Counted from the stretch's first letter, positions 35,623 to 45,410 are shown. The stretch: 64,000 nucleotides of DNA from Marasmitruncus massiliensis (GCF_900186535.1 NZ_FYDE01000005.1:410895-474894), one strand, 5' to 3'. The notes: a model not told the origin generated them from the sequence alone. Program-made: numbers and translations.

Positions 35623-36618
35623 TTGGATAATCTGTTGGAAGTGCGCAACCTGAATGTAGATTTTTCTAACGGTGACGGACAGATCAGGGTGATCTCAGAT
35701 CTTTCGTTCACCCTTGTCCGCAACGAGGTTTTGGGCATTGTGGGAGAATCCGGCAGCGGGAAAAGCGTAACCTCCCTTTCCGTGATGCGGCTGCTGCCGA
35801 CGGCCGGTGCGCAGACGCAGGGAGAAGTCCTTTTTGAGGGGAAAGATCTGCTTTCCGTCAGCGAACAGGAAATGCAGCAGATCCGGGGGAACCGGGTTGC
35901 AATGATCTTTCAGGAGCCGATGACTTCCTTAAACCCGATACATACCTGTGGGAGGCAGATTACGGAATCGATTCTGCTCCACAGCAAAATGACTAAAAAA
36001 GAAGCGCAGGCAAAGGCGCTGCAGCTGCTGGAGCTTTGCGGCATCCCGGATGCTCCGCAGCGGCTGAAGGAATACCCGCACCAGCTTTCGGGCGGGATGC
36101 GCCAGCGCGTTATGATTGCGATTGCGCTGGCGTGCGATCCCGATCTGCTGATTGCCGACGAGCCGACCACCGCGCTGGATGTGACCATCCAGGCGCAGAT
36201 TCTCAAGCTGATGAAGGACATCCGCAAACAGCGGAATATGAGTGTCATTATGATTACGCATGACCTCGGAATCGTATCTGACTTCTGCGACCGGGTGGCC
36301 GTCATGTATACGGGCGAGATTGTGGAGACCGCTCCGGTGAAACAGCTGTTTCGTGATCCGCTCCACCCCTATACAACCGGTCTGATCAACGCGCTGCCCA
36401 GACTTACCGGGCCTGCCGGCAGGCTTGAGGCAATCGAGGGCATGGTGCCCGACGCCGGTCAGATGCCGGAGGGCTGCCGGTTCAATCCGCGCTGCAAACA
36501 GGCTACCGAACGCTGCCGGCGGGAGCATCCGATGCTGAAAACGCTTTCGGACGGCCGCTGTGTGCGGTGTTTCCTGTTTGAAGACAAGGATCAAGGAGAA
36601 AAGCAACATGGAGAATGA
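35623..36618 (+). CDS. dppD: Oligopeptide ABC transporter ATPase (DppD/OppD family)
   Basis: 331 residues. Walker A GIVGESGSGKSVTSLS, signature QLSGGMRQRVMIAIA, Walker B LLIADEPTTALDVTIQ, and the C-terminal oligopeptide/dipeptide domain with its four-cysteine cluster (GCRFNPRCKQATERC). Start is TTG at 35623, eight bases after GGAGG; a TTG at 35608 overlaps that site. Pairs with the next ATPase to power peptide import. Confidence 0.94.
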   Translation: MDNLLEVRNLNVDFSNGDGQIRVISDLSFTLVRNEVLGIVGESGSGKSVTSLSVMRLLPTAGAQTQGEVLFEGKDLLSVSEQEMQQIRGNRVAMIFQEPMTSLNPIHTCGRQITESILLHSKMTKKEAQAKALQLLELCGIPDAPQRLKEYPHQLSGGMRQRVMIAIALACDPDLLIADEPTTALDVTIQAQILKLMKDIRKQRNMSVIMITHDLGIVSDFCDRVAVMYTGEIVETAPVKQLFRDPLHPYTTGLINALPRLTGPAGRLEAIEGMVPDAGQMPEGCRFNPRCKQATERCRREHPMLKTLSDGRCVRCFLFEDKDQGEKQHGE

Positions 36619-37579
36619 AGTTCTGCTGAAAGCGGAGGGTGTAAAACAGCATTTCACCGTGAAAAAAGAAAAGGGGCGCAAAGCGACCCTTTATGCGGTC
36701 GACGGCGTGGATCTTTCCATTTATAAAGGCGAAACCTTCGGCCTTGTCGGAGAATCCGGCTGCGGGAAATCCACCCTCGGGAAGATGTTTCTGAGGCTTT
36801 ACCCGCTGACAGCCGGAAAAATCAGTTTTGACGGTGCCGACATTTCGGGGCTTAAGGGCAAAGAATTGAAGAACTTCCGGTGCAAGTCCCAGATGATTTT
36901 TCAGGACCCGTCCTCGTGCCTCAACCCGCGGCGCAAAATCATGGACATCCTTCTGGAGCCGTTCATCATACATAACCTGTACACAAAAGAGGAGCGCCGC
37001 CAAAAGGTGCTGGAGCTGTGCGACATGGTCGGGCTTTCCCAGACCTATCTGGACCGCTATCCGCACGAAATGTCCGGCGGGCAGAAGCAGCGGGTCGGGA
37101 TTGCGCGGGCGCTCGCCCTGCAGCCCAAACTGATTATCTGCGATGAGCCGGTCTCGGCGCTGGACGTGTCGATTCAGGCACAGGTCATTAACCTGCTGGA
37201 GGACCTGCAAAAGCAGCTCGATTTGACCTATCTGTTCATCTCGCACAATCTCAGCGTGGTGAAGCACTGCTGTCAGCGCATTGGCGTGATGTATCTCGGA
37301 AAAATCGTGGAGCTTGCCCCGGCGGAACGCATCTACCAGTATGCGAAGCACCCGTATACCAAGGCGCTGATTTCAGCCATTCCGCTGATTCATGACGGCA
37401 GCGGCGAAGCGGGACCCGAACGGATCGTGCTGTCGGGCGATCTGCCAAGCCCGATCAATCCGCCGCTCGGGTGCGCGTTCCACACGCGCTGTCCCAATGC
37501 CACCGAGCGGTGCAGGCAGGAAAGGCCGGTCTTAAAAGAGCTGGAACCCGGCCACTTTGCGGCCTGCCATCTTTATTAA
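36608..37579 (+). CDS. dppF: Oligopeptide ABC transporter ATPase (DppF/OppF family)
   Basis: 323 residues. Walker A GLVGESGCGKSTLGKMF, signature EMSGGQKQRVGIARAL, Walker B LIICDEPVSALDVSIQ, and a C-terminal cysteine cluster (GCAFHTRCPNATERC). ATG 36608 lies nine bases after AGGAG and overlaps dppD by 11 bases, suggesting coupled translation of the heterodimer. Confidence 0.94.
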   Translation: MENEVLLKAEGVKQHFTVKKEKGRKATLYAVDGVDLSIYKGETFGLVGESGCGKSTLGKMFLRLYPLTAGKISFDGADISGLKGKELKNFRCKSQMIFQDPSSCLNPRRKIMDILLEPFIIHNLYTKEERRQKVLELCDMVGLSQTYLDRYPHEMSGGQKQRVGIARALALQPKLIICDEPVSALDVSIQAQVINLLEDLQKQLDLTYLFISHNLSVVKHCCQRIGVMYLGKIVELAPAERIYQYAKHPYTKALISAIPLIHDGSGEAGPERIVLSGDLPSPINPPLGCAFHTRCPNATERCRQERPVLKELEPGHFAACHLY

Positions 37580-37627
37580 AACAGGATCAATAAAGGAAGC
37601 CATCCTTTATGATATAGGAGGAATAAG

Positions 37628-39265
37628 ATGAAAAGAATACTTGCAGTTTTAGTGACATGTACCCTTCTTTTAACGACTGCCTGCGCCAGCGGGAGCAGCG
37701 GGCGTGTGACATCCCAGCCGGAAGCGGGAGCATCAGGATCCGATTCGCAAACGGCGCAGCCCAAGACCGTCGTGATCGGCGCGCAGTCCGACCTGATTAC
37801 GCTTGACCCGGGCAACATGTATGAGCCGTACGCGAACATGATTTCCTACGCGGCTTATGACATGCTCTACCGCGTGAAGTCCGGCACGATGGGAACCCCG
37901 GAGCCGTCGGTTGCAACCGAGGTCACGATTGACGACACCAAAACCGTTTATACCTTCAAGCTGCGCGACGACGTGGTTTTCGCAAGCGGGAACAAGCTGA
38001 CCTCCAAGGATGTCGCCTGGAGCGTCAACCGTGTGCTGAATATGAAGGACAGCAACGCCTATTCAAACGTCAAGAACGTGAGCAAGGTGGAAGCGCCCGA
38101 TGACTACACGGTCGTGTTTACCCTCGCGGAGCCGGACGCGTCGTTCCTCGTGAAGTTGACCTCCAACGCGTTCTGCATCCTTGACAGCGAAGTGGTCAAG
38201 CAGCACGGAGGCTCCGATTCCGGCAGCGACACCGCCAAAACATGGCTCGACACGACCTCCGCAGGCTCCGGCCCGTATGTGATCAAGAGCTGGACGCCCA
38301 AGGAGCAGCTTGTTCTGGAGAAAAACTCCAACTATTGGGGCACAGCAAGCAACATTGACACCATCATCCTGAAAGAAATGCCCAGCGTGGACGCGCAGAT
38401 TACCGCTCTGCAGAATGGTGAAATTGATATCGCGCTCGGACTCAACTCCGAAACAGCCAAACAGCTTGAGGGTAAGGAAGGCATTACCATTTCAAACGGT
38501 GCCACCGCCCTGATGACCTTCCTGGTCATGAGCCGCGACCAGTCCCTTTCTCCCGAAATGTCCAATCCCAAGGTGCAGGAAGCCGTCCGCTATGCGCTGG
38601 ATTATGAGGGCTATCTGACACTGGGCGGCGAAGGCTGCACCATCCCGCTGAACTTTGTTCAGGACGGCTTCTCCGGAGCGCTGACCCGCGATTCCGGCAG
38701 CCGCGATCTCGAAAAAGCGAAGGCTTTGATGGCGGAGGCCGGCTATGCCGACGGCTTTGACATCACGCTCACCTGCGCGAACAACAATTCCGAAGGTCTG
38801 GAATGGTCCACCATTGCGCAGAAGGTGAAGCAGGATCTTGCGGAGATCAACATCAACGTGAATATCGAAACCCTTGAGGCAACCCTCGTGTATGAAAAGA
38901 TGCGCGATGCTTCTATGCCGCTCTATGTGATGTTCTGGTCGCCCGACTATTACGACATCAACAACCAGTTTGCGTTCCTGCCGGGAACCGGCGAAGACGG
39001 AACCGCCTACGGCAACCGCACAAAGTGGGAGCTGACCGCCGAGAATCAGCCGCTTTGGAATCTGGCGAACAAGATTCAGACCGAAACCGACCCCGACAAG
39101 CGTGCCCAATATTCCGAGGAGCTTCAGAAGCTGTTTGACCAGGACAACCCGTTTGCGTTCCTGCTGCAGCATCCCAAGACCTTCGCGTATAACTCGAATA
39201 CCCTTGACAACGTAACCTATAACGACCTGTGCAAAATTCAGCTTTGTGACCTGACGGCGAAGTAA
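37628..39265 (+). CDS. dppA: Peptide ABC transporter substrate-binding lipoprotein
   Basis: 545 residues, solute-binding family 5 (DppA/OppA). Lipoprotein signal MKRILAVLVTCTLLLTTAC. The domain starts VIGAQSDLITLDPGNMYEP and contains VFASGNKLTSKDVAWSVNRV, the family signature region. C-terminal half has the typical AKALMAEAGYADGFDITL. Captures short peptides or similar compounds outside the cell. The neighbouring M24 peptidase supports peptides. Confidence 0.93.
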   Translation: MKRILAVLVTCTLLLTTACASGSSGRVTSQPEAGASGSDSQTAQPKTVVIGAQSDLITLDPGNMYEPYANMISYAAYDMLYRVKSGTMGTPEPSVATEVTIDDTKTVYTFKLRDDVVFASGNKLTSKDVAWSVNRVLNMKDSNAYSNVKNVSKVEAPDDYTVVFTLAEPDASFLVKLTSNAFCILDSEVVKQHGGSDSGSDTAKTWLDTTSAGSGPYVIKSWTPKEQLVLEKNSNYWGTASNIDTIILKEMPSVDAQITALQNGEIDIALGLNSETAKQLEGKEGITISNGATALMTFLVMSRDQSLSPEMSNPKVQEAVRYALDYEGYLTLGGEGCTIPLNFVQDGFSGALTRDSGSRDLEKAKALMAEAGYADGFDITLTCANNNSEGLEWSTIAQKVKQDLAEININVNIETLEATLVYEKMRDASMPLYVMFWSPDYYDINNQFAFLPGTGEDGTAYGNRTKWELTAENQPLWNLANKIQTETDPDKRAQYSEELQKLFDQDNPFAFLLQHPKTFAYNSNTLDNVTYNDLCKIQLCDLTAK

Positions 39266-39303
39266 ACAGCCGCTTTTCAGGCGCAAATCATCTGAACCTG
39301 TCC

Positions 39304-39353
39304 CTGATGCCGTGCGGGAACCTGCGCAGGCGCGCTTTCCCGCATGGCATCAG
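39304..39353 (+). terminator. Intercistronic hairpin between dppA and dppB
   Basis: CTGATGCC(G)TGCGGGAA pairs with TTCCCGCA(T)GGCATCAG over 17 bases (one G-U) around a 15-base loop. No U-tract; fits a processing or attenuation hairpin favouring binding-protein synthesis. Confidence 0.65.
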
Positions 39354-39387
39354 ATTTACTTTCATCAAACAGAAAGGAAGTGCCCGC

Positions 39388-40401
39388 TTGTTCCGGTATA
39401 TCATCAGACGTCTGCTCCTGATGGCCGTTTTGCTGCTTGGGGTTTCTGTCATGGTTTTTCTGATTTCGCATATGGTGCCCAGCAATCCTGTCGCGGCCAA
39501 CCTCAGCCAGACCGCCCTGAACGACCCAGAAATCGTTGCGGCATATGAAGCAAAATGGGGGCTTGACAAGCCATTATATGAGCAGTATATCGTTTATGTT
39601 TCCAATATGTTGCACGGCGATTTCGGCACTTCCATCCGGACCGGAAGACCGGTGCTTCAGGATTTGATGCAGTATTTTCCCGCCACGGTGGAACTGTCGG
39701 TCTTCGCTATGATCATCGCCATCCTGCTGGGCGTAAGCTTCGGCATTCTGTCCGCGATCTTCCAGAATAAGCCGGCTGATCAGATTCTGCGTGCGATTTC
39801 CGTAAGCGGAGTCTCCCTGCCGAGTTTCTGGTTCGCGCTGCTGGTCATGTCGGTCTTCTGCGGGAAACTGAAATGGTTCCCCAGCGGCGGGCGCATCGAC
39901 CCGCGCGTTTTTAACCCGACAGGGGGAACCGGTTTATATGTCATTGACGCTATCTCGTGGGGAGACTGGGGAATGCTTGCCGATTCGATGGCGCATCTTG
40001 TTCTTCCCGCGATTGTCCTCGGATTTTTTACCATGGGCCTGATTACGCGCCAGACCCGCTCCAACCTGCTGGAAGCAATGTCGATGGACTACATACGGAC
40101 CGCGCGCTCCAAGGGGATGCGCGAAAGCAGGGTCGTCATCGCACATGCGCTCAACAACGCGCTCATTCCGGTGATTACTGTCAGCGGTATGGGGTTCTGC
40201 AACCTGCTCGGCGGTATGGTGTTTGTGGAAAAAATCTTTTCGTGGCCCGGCATTGGTCAGTATGCCTACCTGTCGGCCACCACACTGGACTTTCCCGCGA
40301 TCTGCGGCGTTTCCCTGCTGATTGCGGTCACCTATGTTGTGATCAATCTGCTGATTGACATTCTTTATGGTGTCATTGATCCGAGAATCCGATATCAGTA
40401 G
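39388..40401 (+). CDS. dppB: Peptide ABC transporter permease (DppB family)
   Basis: 337 residues, six spans. N-terminal FRYIIRRLLLMAVLLLGVSV is typical of DppB. The EAA-like loop TRSNLLEAMSMDYIRTARSKG contacts the ATPase. Start is TTG 39388 after AGGAAG; the frame upstream to 39307 lies in the hairpin region and lacks homology. Confidence 0.93.
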   Translation: MFRYIIRRLLLMAVLLLGVSVMVFLISHMVPSNPVAANLSQTALNDPEIVAAYEAKWGLDKPLYEQYIVYVSNMLHGDFGTSIRTGRPVLQDLMQYFPATVELSVFAMIIAILLGVSFGILSAIFQNKPADQILRAISVSGVSLPSFWFALLVMSVFCGKLKWFPSGGRIDPRVFNPTGGTGLYVIDAISWGDWGMLADSMAHLVLPAIVLGFFTMGLITRQTRSNLLEAMSMDYIRTARSKGMRESRVVIAHALNNALIPVITVSGMGFCNLLGGMVFVEKIFSWPGIGQYAYLSATTLDFPAICGVSLLIAVTYVVINLLIDILYGVIDPRIRYQ

Positions 40402-40416
40402 GAGGGAAAACACAGG

Positions 40417-41256
40417 ATGAATACGCTAAAACAACTATTTAAACAGAAAAACTTCATGTTCAAGCTCGGCATCGTCATCTGCGCCGCATGGATTCTGGTG
40501 GCAATTTTTGCCCCGGTGCTTGCCCCCTACCATCCCATCACCGATCAGAATATTGCGAACCGGTTTCAGCCGCCGGACATGGAACACCTGTTCGGGACGG
40601 ACAGCCTCGGCCGGGATGTGTTCAGCCGCGTGCTTTACGGAAGCAGGATTTCTATTACAGCCGGCATTGTCACGGTAATGATTTCATTCGGAGTCGGAAT
40701 CCTGTTCGGCGGCATTTCAGGCTATCTGGGCGGAATCGCGGACGACGTCATGATGCGTTTCAGCGAAATGGTACAGTCCTTTCCGCCGCTCATTCTCGCA
40801 ATGGTGATTGCGGCTGCTCTGGGACCCAATATCAGCAACTCGATTTTTGCAATGGCTATCATCTGGTGGCCCAACTATGCGAGGCTGACAAGGAGCATTG
40901 TCATCTCGGTGAAGGAAAACGATTATGTTACCGCGGAGCGGATTCTCGGCGCGTCGCATCTGCGGATTCTTTATAAAGAAATTCTGCCAAACAGCATCGG
41001 CTCGATGGCGGTCATGTCCACGCTCGACCTCGGCAACGCGATCCTGATGTTTTCCGGGCTGTCCTTTCTGGGGCTCGGCGTCCAGCCGCCGATGGCGGAA
41101 TGGGGCGCGATGGTGAGCGACGGTGTCCTGACCTTTAACTACTGGTGGATTTCCACCTTCCCCGGGCTGGCGATTTTCAGCGTCGCCATCGGCGCCAACT
41201 TTATCGGCGACGGGCTCAGGGATTACCTCGACCCCAGAATGCGCAAACGGGTCTAA
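40417..41256 (+). CDS. dppC: Peptide ABC transporter permease (DppC family)
   Basis: 279 residues, five to six spans. The N-terminal extracytoplasmic part has HLFGTDSLGRDVFSRVLYGS, the DppC hallmark, and the ATPase-contact loop reads KENDYVTAERILGASHLRIL. GGAGGG precedes the ATG, 15 bases after dppB. Confidence 0.94.
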   Translation: MNTLKQLFKQKNFMFKLGIVICAAWILVAIFAPVLAPYHPITDQNIANRFQPPDMEHLFGTDSLGRDVFSRVLYGSRISITAGIVTVMISFGVGILFGGISGYLGGIADDVMMRFSEMVQSFPPLILAMVIAAALGPNISNSIFAMAIIWWPNYARLTRSIVISVKENDYVTAERILGASHLRILYKEILPNSIGSMAVMSTLDLGNAILMFSGLSFLGLGVQPPMAEWGAMVSDGVLTFNYWWISTFPGLAIFSVAIGANFIGDGLRDYLDPRMRKRV

Positions 41257-41277
41257 GAAAAAAGGAGACAGTCAATC

Positions 41278-41607
41278 ATGGAAAAAATCAGTCTTGATCA
41301 GATCCCCGTAACCGGACTTCCGCTGTATGAGATGCAGCAGCTGTTCCGCGTTTCCGGCAGCTACAGCGATGTAAAAATCAGCTATATTACGCTGCTCCCC
41401 GGCAACCGCGTGCCTGTCAGCGGGACGGGGGCGCATCAGGAGGACGAATATTCGTTCTTTCTGGAAGGAGAGGTCTATACCGAAAGCGGCGGTTTTCAGG
41501 GAATCTGCCGCAAGGGGGACGCCACGCTGATTCCCAGAGGGGAAGCGCACTGGTGTGAAAACCGCACAGATAAACCATGCAGGCTGGTCTGTGTTCTGAT
41601 GAAATAG
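41278..41607 (+). CDS. Small cupin-domain protein
   Basis: 109 residues, one beta-barrel cupin. Motif 1 is GAHQEDEYSFFLEGEV (metal-binding His and Glu), motif 2 IPRGEAHWCENRTDKPC. AAGGAGA precedes the ATG. It lies between dppC and the M24 peptidase. Probably a ligand-binding or small isomerase-type cupin; no specific reaction can be given. Confidence 0.85.
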   Translation: MEKISLDQIPVTGLPLYEMQQLFRVSGSYSDVKISYITLLPGNRVPVSGTGAHQEDEYSFFLEGEVYTESGGFQGICRKGDATLIPRGEAHWCENRTDKPCRLVCVLMK

Positions 41608-41621
41608 CGGGAGATGGCTTT

Positions 41622-42692
41622 ATGAATCAACAGCGGCTGAGCCGTGTCACAGCGTATATGAAACAAGAGGGTCTGGAGCAGATTATCGTTTCCTCAACGG
41701 CTTCTGTCTATTACCTGACCGGTTGCTGGGTGGAGCCGCATGAGCGCATGCTCGCACTGTATCTCGACGCGTCAGGGAAAGCGGTTCTGTTCGCAAATGC
41801 GATCTTCGGGCTTTCGGATACGCCGGAACTGCCCCTTGTCTGCCATACAGACTCCGACAACCCGGTAGAGGCGCTTGCAAAGGCGATAAAACCCGGAAAA
41901 CTGGGAATCGACAAGTTCTGGTTCAGCAAATTTCTGATCGGCCTGATGGGGCTGCGCGGGGATATTGTGCCTGTGCCGGGTTCTGCTCCGGTTGACCTTG
42001 CGCGCAAACGTAAGGATGCGGACGAGCAGGAGCGTATGCGGGCAAGTTCCCGTGTCAATGATCTGGTTGTCGGGTCGGTTATCGGAATGATCAGGGATGG
42101 AATCACGGAAAATGAACTTGCCGGACAGGTTAATAAACTGTTTCTCCAAAACGGCGCGGACTGTGAGGGAACGCAGCTCGTCTGCTTCGGTGCAAACTGT
42201 GCCGATCCCCACCACAACGCGGGCAATACGGTTCTGAAGCCGGGAGACAGTGTCATTTTCGATATCTTTACCCCTATCGGCCGCTACTGGTGCGATATGA
42301 CCCGTACGGTTTTCTACCAGACCGTTTCCGAAAAACAACGCGAAGTCTATGAACTGGTGAAACGCGCCAACGAGACGGCGATTTCCAGAATCAAGCCGGG
42401 GATGCTGCTTTTCGAAATCGACCAAACAGCGCGGGAGATCATTGCGCAGGGCGGCTACGGCCCCTATTTCACCCACCGGCTGGGGCATGGAATCGGGCTG
42501 GACTGCCATGAACCGCCCGATGTGAGCAGTGCCTCGAATACCCCGCTTGAGGCAGGGATGGTCTTTTCCGTGGAACCCGGGATTTATCTGCCGGGTGAGT
42601 TCGGTGTCAGAATTGAAGACCTTGTGCTGGTAACAGAAGACGGCTGCGAGGTGCTCAACCGTTATTCAAAGGATTTGCAGGTAGTCGGCTGA
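41622..42692 (+). CDS. M24 family metallopeptidase (Xaa-Pro dipeptidase-like)
   Basis: 356 residues. Creatinase-like N-terminal domain, then the pita-bread catalytic domain with five metal ligands: two Asp in VIFDIFTPIGRYWCDMTRT, His in THRLGHGIGLDCHEPPD, Glu in FSVEPGIYLPGEFG and Glu in VRIEDLVLV. ATG 41622 has GGGAGA seven bases upstream and lies 14 bases after the cupin stop. It probably cleaves Xaa-Pro dipeptides imported by the upstream transporter. Confidence 0.92.
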   Translation: MNQQRLSRVTAYMKQEGLEQIIVSSTASVYYLTGCWVEPHERMLALYLDASGKAVLFANAIFGLSDTPELPLVCHTDSDNPVEALAKAIKPGKLGIDKFWFSKFLIGLMGLRGDIVPVPGSAPVDLARKRKDADEQERMRASSRVNDLVVGSVIGMIRDGITENELAGQVNKLFLQNGADCEGTQLVCFGANCADPHHNAGNTVLKPGDSVIFDIFTPIGRYWCDMTRTVFYQTVSEKQREVYELVKRANETAISRIKPGMLLFEIDQTAREIIAQGGYGPYFTHRLGHGIGLDCHEPPDVSSASNTPLEAGMVFSVEPGIYLPGEFGVRIEDLVLVTEDGCEVLNRYSKDLQVVG

Positions 42693-42731
42693 ACGGTTAT
42701 CGGCAGGATTGTGATTGTCATGAGGTGAACC

Positions 42732-43406
42732 ATGATTTCAAAATTAAGCAGGTGCCCCTTGTTTGCCCAAATGACTGCCGATGATATCGGCCATTGCCTG
42801 GCGTGCAGCCGTTCTGAACTGGTGGCCTATGAAAAAGACCAGCCGATCTTTTTTCAGCAGGATAAGCCTCAAAAACTGTTTATTTTAGTGGAGGGGTCGG
42901 TCGCCATCTGCCGGGACACCGCGTCGGGCCAGAGAAACAGGATTACGACCATCAGCCAGCCCGGCGAACTGTTCGGGGAGGTGTTCCTGTTCCTGAATAA
43001 GCAGGAATACGACAATTATGCTGTCGCTGTCAGTCCGTCAAAGGTTTTGCAGATGCCCAGGGAATATCTTTTTCACAGCTGCGGCAAAAACTGCGATTAC
43101 CATACGCTGCTGATTTCCAACATGCTGTCGGTCCTTGCGCAGAAAGCGTACTACCTCAATCAGAAGCTGCAGATTATGGCCAGCCCCACCCTGCGCCAGA
43201 AAATTTCGAAAATCCTGCTGCAGAATGCTTCTGCGGACGGAACCGTAGCTCTGCACATGAACCGGGAGGAACTGGCGGACTTTTTGAACACCGCCCGGCC
43301 TTCGCTGTCCAGAGAACTGATGAAAATGCAGACGGACGGGCTGTTGAAAATCGACGGGAAGCGAATCCGGGTTCTGGATTTTGAACAACTGCAAAGAAAT
43401 TTATAA
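42732..43406 (+). CDS. Crp/Fnr family regulator, putative HcpR type
   Basis: 224 residues. An N-terminal cyclic-nucleotide-binding-like barrel (FFQQDKPQKLFILVEGSVAI; ISQPGELFGEVFLF) and a C-terminal winged helix (MNREELADFLNTARPSLSRE). It lacks the N-terminal four-Cys cluster of true FNR, though a CxxC pair near residue 22 exists. Directly precedes hcp, and a GTAAC-N4-GTTAC palindrome stands between them, which suggests an HcpR-type activator of nitrosative-stress genes. It lies 39 bases after the M24 gene. Confidence 0.88.
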   Translation: MISKLSRCPLFAQMTADDIGHCLACSRSELVAYEKDQPIFFQQDKPQKLFILVEGSVAICRDTASGQRNRITTISQPGELFGEVFLFLNKQEYDNYAVAVSPSKVLQMPREYLFHSCGKNCDYHTLLISNMLSVLAQKAYYLNQKLQIMASPTLRQKISKILLQNASADGTVALHMNREELADFLNTARPSLSRELMKMQTDGLLKIDGKRIRVLDFEQLQRNL

Positions 43407-43413
43407 AAAGATG

Positions 43414-43461
43414 AATTCCGTAACATTGGTTACGGAATTTTTTTGTTTCTCCTGATAAGAT
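43414..43461 (+). promoter_or_regulatory. hcp promoter with Crp/Fnr-type site that doubles as a terminator hairpin
   Basis: AATTCCGTAAC-ATTG-GTTACGGAATT (43414-43439) is a perfect 11-base inverted repeat followed by TTTTT, so RNA would form a terminator. Its core GTAAC-N4-GTTAC also fits HcpR-type sites. Its centre (43426.5) lies 41.5 bases before an expected start at 43468, and TAAGAT (43456-43461) is then correctly placed as the -10. That is the class II activator arrangement. Confidence 0.7.
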
Positions 43462-43535
43462 AAGGCTATCGAAGCAATCTGCCGGAGCAGATGCCCGGCA
43501 GTCATTTCATAAAAACAGATCAGGAGGAATCAAAC

Positions 43536-45173
43536 ATGGAAAACAAAATGTTCTGCTATCAGTGCCAGGAAACCGCCGGATGTACCGGCTGTACACAGGT
43601 GGGTGTCTGCGGAAAGAAACCGGAAGTCGCTGCCATGCAGGATCTGCTGGTTTATGTGACCAAGGGAATTTCTGCTGTCACGACCCGTCTGCGCGCACAG
43701 GGCAAACCGGTCAGCCGCGAGGTCAACCATCTGGTAACGCTGAACCTCTTTACCACGATTACCAACGCAAACTTTGATGAGGATGCAATCGTTGCCCGCA
43801 TTGTAAATACCTTGGAACGCAAAAAGGAACTGCTCGTACAGCTCGGCAGCGCCGAGAATCTGCCCGACGCGGCTGTCTGGGAAGCCTCCCGCGAAGAATT
43901 TGCCGGCAAAGCGGCAAAAGTCGGTGTGCTTTCCACGCAAAACGAGGACATCCGCAGTCTGCGTGAACTGATTACTTACGGCCTGAAAGGGCTTTCCGCT
44001 TACAGCAAGCACGCAAACGTTTTGCTGGAAGATAACGAGGAGGTTGACGCGTTCCTGCAGAGCGCGCTGGCGAAGACGCTGGATGACACGCTGGGTGTCA
44101 GCGAGCTGGTTGCCCTGACGCTGGAAACCGGAAAATACGGTGTGGACGGCATGGCGATGCTTGATAAGGCAAACACCACCGCCTACGGCAATCCCGAAAT
44201 CACCAAAGTGAGCCTTGGCGTCGGGAAAAATCCGGGCATCCTGATCTCCGGACACGACCTGCGCGATATGGAGATGCTGCTCAAACAGACGGAAGGCACC
44301 GGCGTGGATGTTTATACGCATTCCGAAATGCTGCCTGCCCACTACTATCCGGCTTTCAAGAAATATCCGCATTTTGTCGGCAACTACGGAAACGCGTGGT
44401 GGAAGCAGAAAGAAGAATTTGAAAGCTTCAACGGCCCGATTCTGATGACGACCAACTGCATTGTTCCCCCGAAGGACAGTTATAAAGACCGGCTGTACAC
44501 CACCGGTGCCGCCGGATTCCCGGGCTGTAAGCACATTCCGGGCGAAATCGGCGAGGAAAAGGACTTCTCCGCCATCATTGAACACGCAAAGAAGTGCGCG
44601 TCCCCGACCGAGCTGGAAACCGGCGAGATCGTCGGCGGATTCGCCCACAACCAGGTGCTTGCTCTGGCGGATAAGGTTGTCGATGCGGTTAAAACCGGCG
44701 CGATTAAAAGGTTTGTTGTCATGGCGGGCTGCGACGGCAGAGCCAAATCCAGAAACTATTACACTGATTTTGCAAAGGCCCTGCCCAATGACGCGGTGAT
44801 CCTGACCGCCGGCTGCGCAAAATATAAGTATAACAAGCTGAATCTGGGCGACATCGGCGGTATCCCCCGCGTGCTGGACGCCGGGCAGTGCAACGACTCT
44901 TACTCTCTCGCTGTGATCGCCCTCAAGCTGAAAGAGGTATTCGGTCTGGACGATATCAACGACCTGCCGATTATCTACAATATTGCCTGGTATGAGCAGA
45001 AAGCTGTGATTGTCCTGCTGGCCCTGTTGTATCTCGGTGTTAAGAACATCCACCTTGGCCCCACTCTTCCCGCGTTCCTTTCTCCCAATGTTGCAAAGGT
45101 ACTGGTGGAAAACTTCGGCATCGCCGGCATCGGTTCCGTTGAGGACGATCTGGAGCTGTTCTTCGGGAAATAG
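43536..45173 (+). CDS. hcp: Hybrid-cluster protein Hcp (hydroxylamine/NO reductase)
   Basis: 545 residues. The N-terminal cluster motif [20 protein letters not shown] supplies four Cys for a [4Fe-4S] cluster, and later [24 protein letters not shown] and [12 protein letters not shown] provide hybrid-cluster ligands. Reduces NO or hydroxylamine and is linked to protein S-nitrosylation in E. coli. ATG 43536 follows AGGAGG by eight bases; the ORF could extend to 43491 but that start lacks a ribosome site. No Hcr reductase gene follows, so the electron donor is elsewhere. Confidence 0.96.
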   Translation: MENKMFCYQCQETAGCTGCTQVGVCGKKPEVAAMQDLLVYVTKGISAVTTRLRAQGKPVSREVNHLVTLNLFTTITNANFDEDAIVARIVNTLERKKELLVQLGSAENLPDAAVWEASREEFAGKAAKVGVLSTQNEDIRSLRELITYGLKGLSAYSKHANVLLEDNEEVDAFLQSALAKTLDDTLGVSELVALTLETGKYGVDGMAMLDKANTTAYGNPEITKVSLGVGKNPGILISGHDLRDMEMLLKQTEGTGVDVYTHSEMLPAHYYPAFKKYPHFVGNYGNAWWKQKEEFESFNGPILMTTNCIVPPKDSYKDRLYTTGAAGFPGCKHIPGEIGEEKDFSAIIEHAKKCASPTELETGEIVGGFAHNQVLALADKVVDAVKTGAIKRFVVMAGCDGRAKSRNYYTDFAKALPNDAVILTAGCAKYKYNKLNLGDIGGIPRVLDAGQCNDSYSLAVIALKLKEVFGLDDINDLPIIYNIAWYEQKAVIVLLALLYLGVKNIHLGPTLPAFLSPNVAKVLVENFGIAGIGSVEDDLELFFGK

Positions 45174-45211
45174 GAACCCTCTGCCCCACCCCGGTGGTTG
45201 GAAACGATAGA

Positions 45212-45249
45212 AAGATCTCCGTGCCAATGATCATTGGCACGGAGATCTT
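45212..45249. repeat. Perfect 38-base palindrome downstream of hcp
   Basis: AAGATCTCCGTGCCAATGA is followed directly by its exact reverse complement. As RNA the stem would close with a small loop. The next bases CTAAAAAATTTT do not form a clean U-tract, so this may be the hcp terminator or a protein-binding palindrome. Confidence 0.75.
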
Positions 45250-45350
45250 CTAAAAAATTTTAATTAAACTCTTTGATAATTCGATTTTTAGCCGATATAG
45301 TAATTAAGAACCGAATATTGTCGAAAATTGCTTTTTCTCATTTCCCTCCT

Positions 45351-45386
45351 GCCAAAACGCCGCCAATTGCCTGGCGGCGTTTTGGC
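45351..45386. terminator. 15-base stem hairpin after the secreted helical protein gene
   Basis: GCCAAAACGCCGCCA / TGGCGGCGTTTTGGC around ATTGCC, 25 bases beyond the end of the minus-strand gene. The T-run lies inside the arm, so termination strength is uncertain. The rest of 45174-45410 holds no gene. Confidence 0.6.
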
Positions 45387-45410
45387 GTAATGAGATCAAT
45401 GGCGTTGAGG

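Noticed and set aside
43530-45227. 565-codon open frame on the minus strand
   Set aside because: Lies exactly opposite hcp; no ribosome site and no family features.
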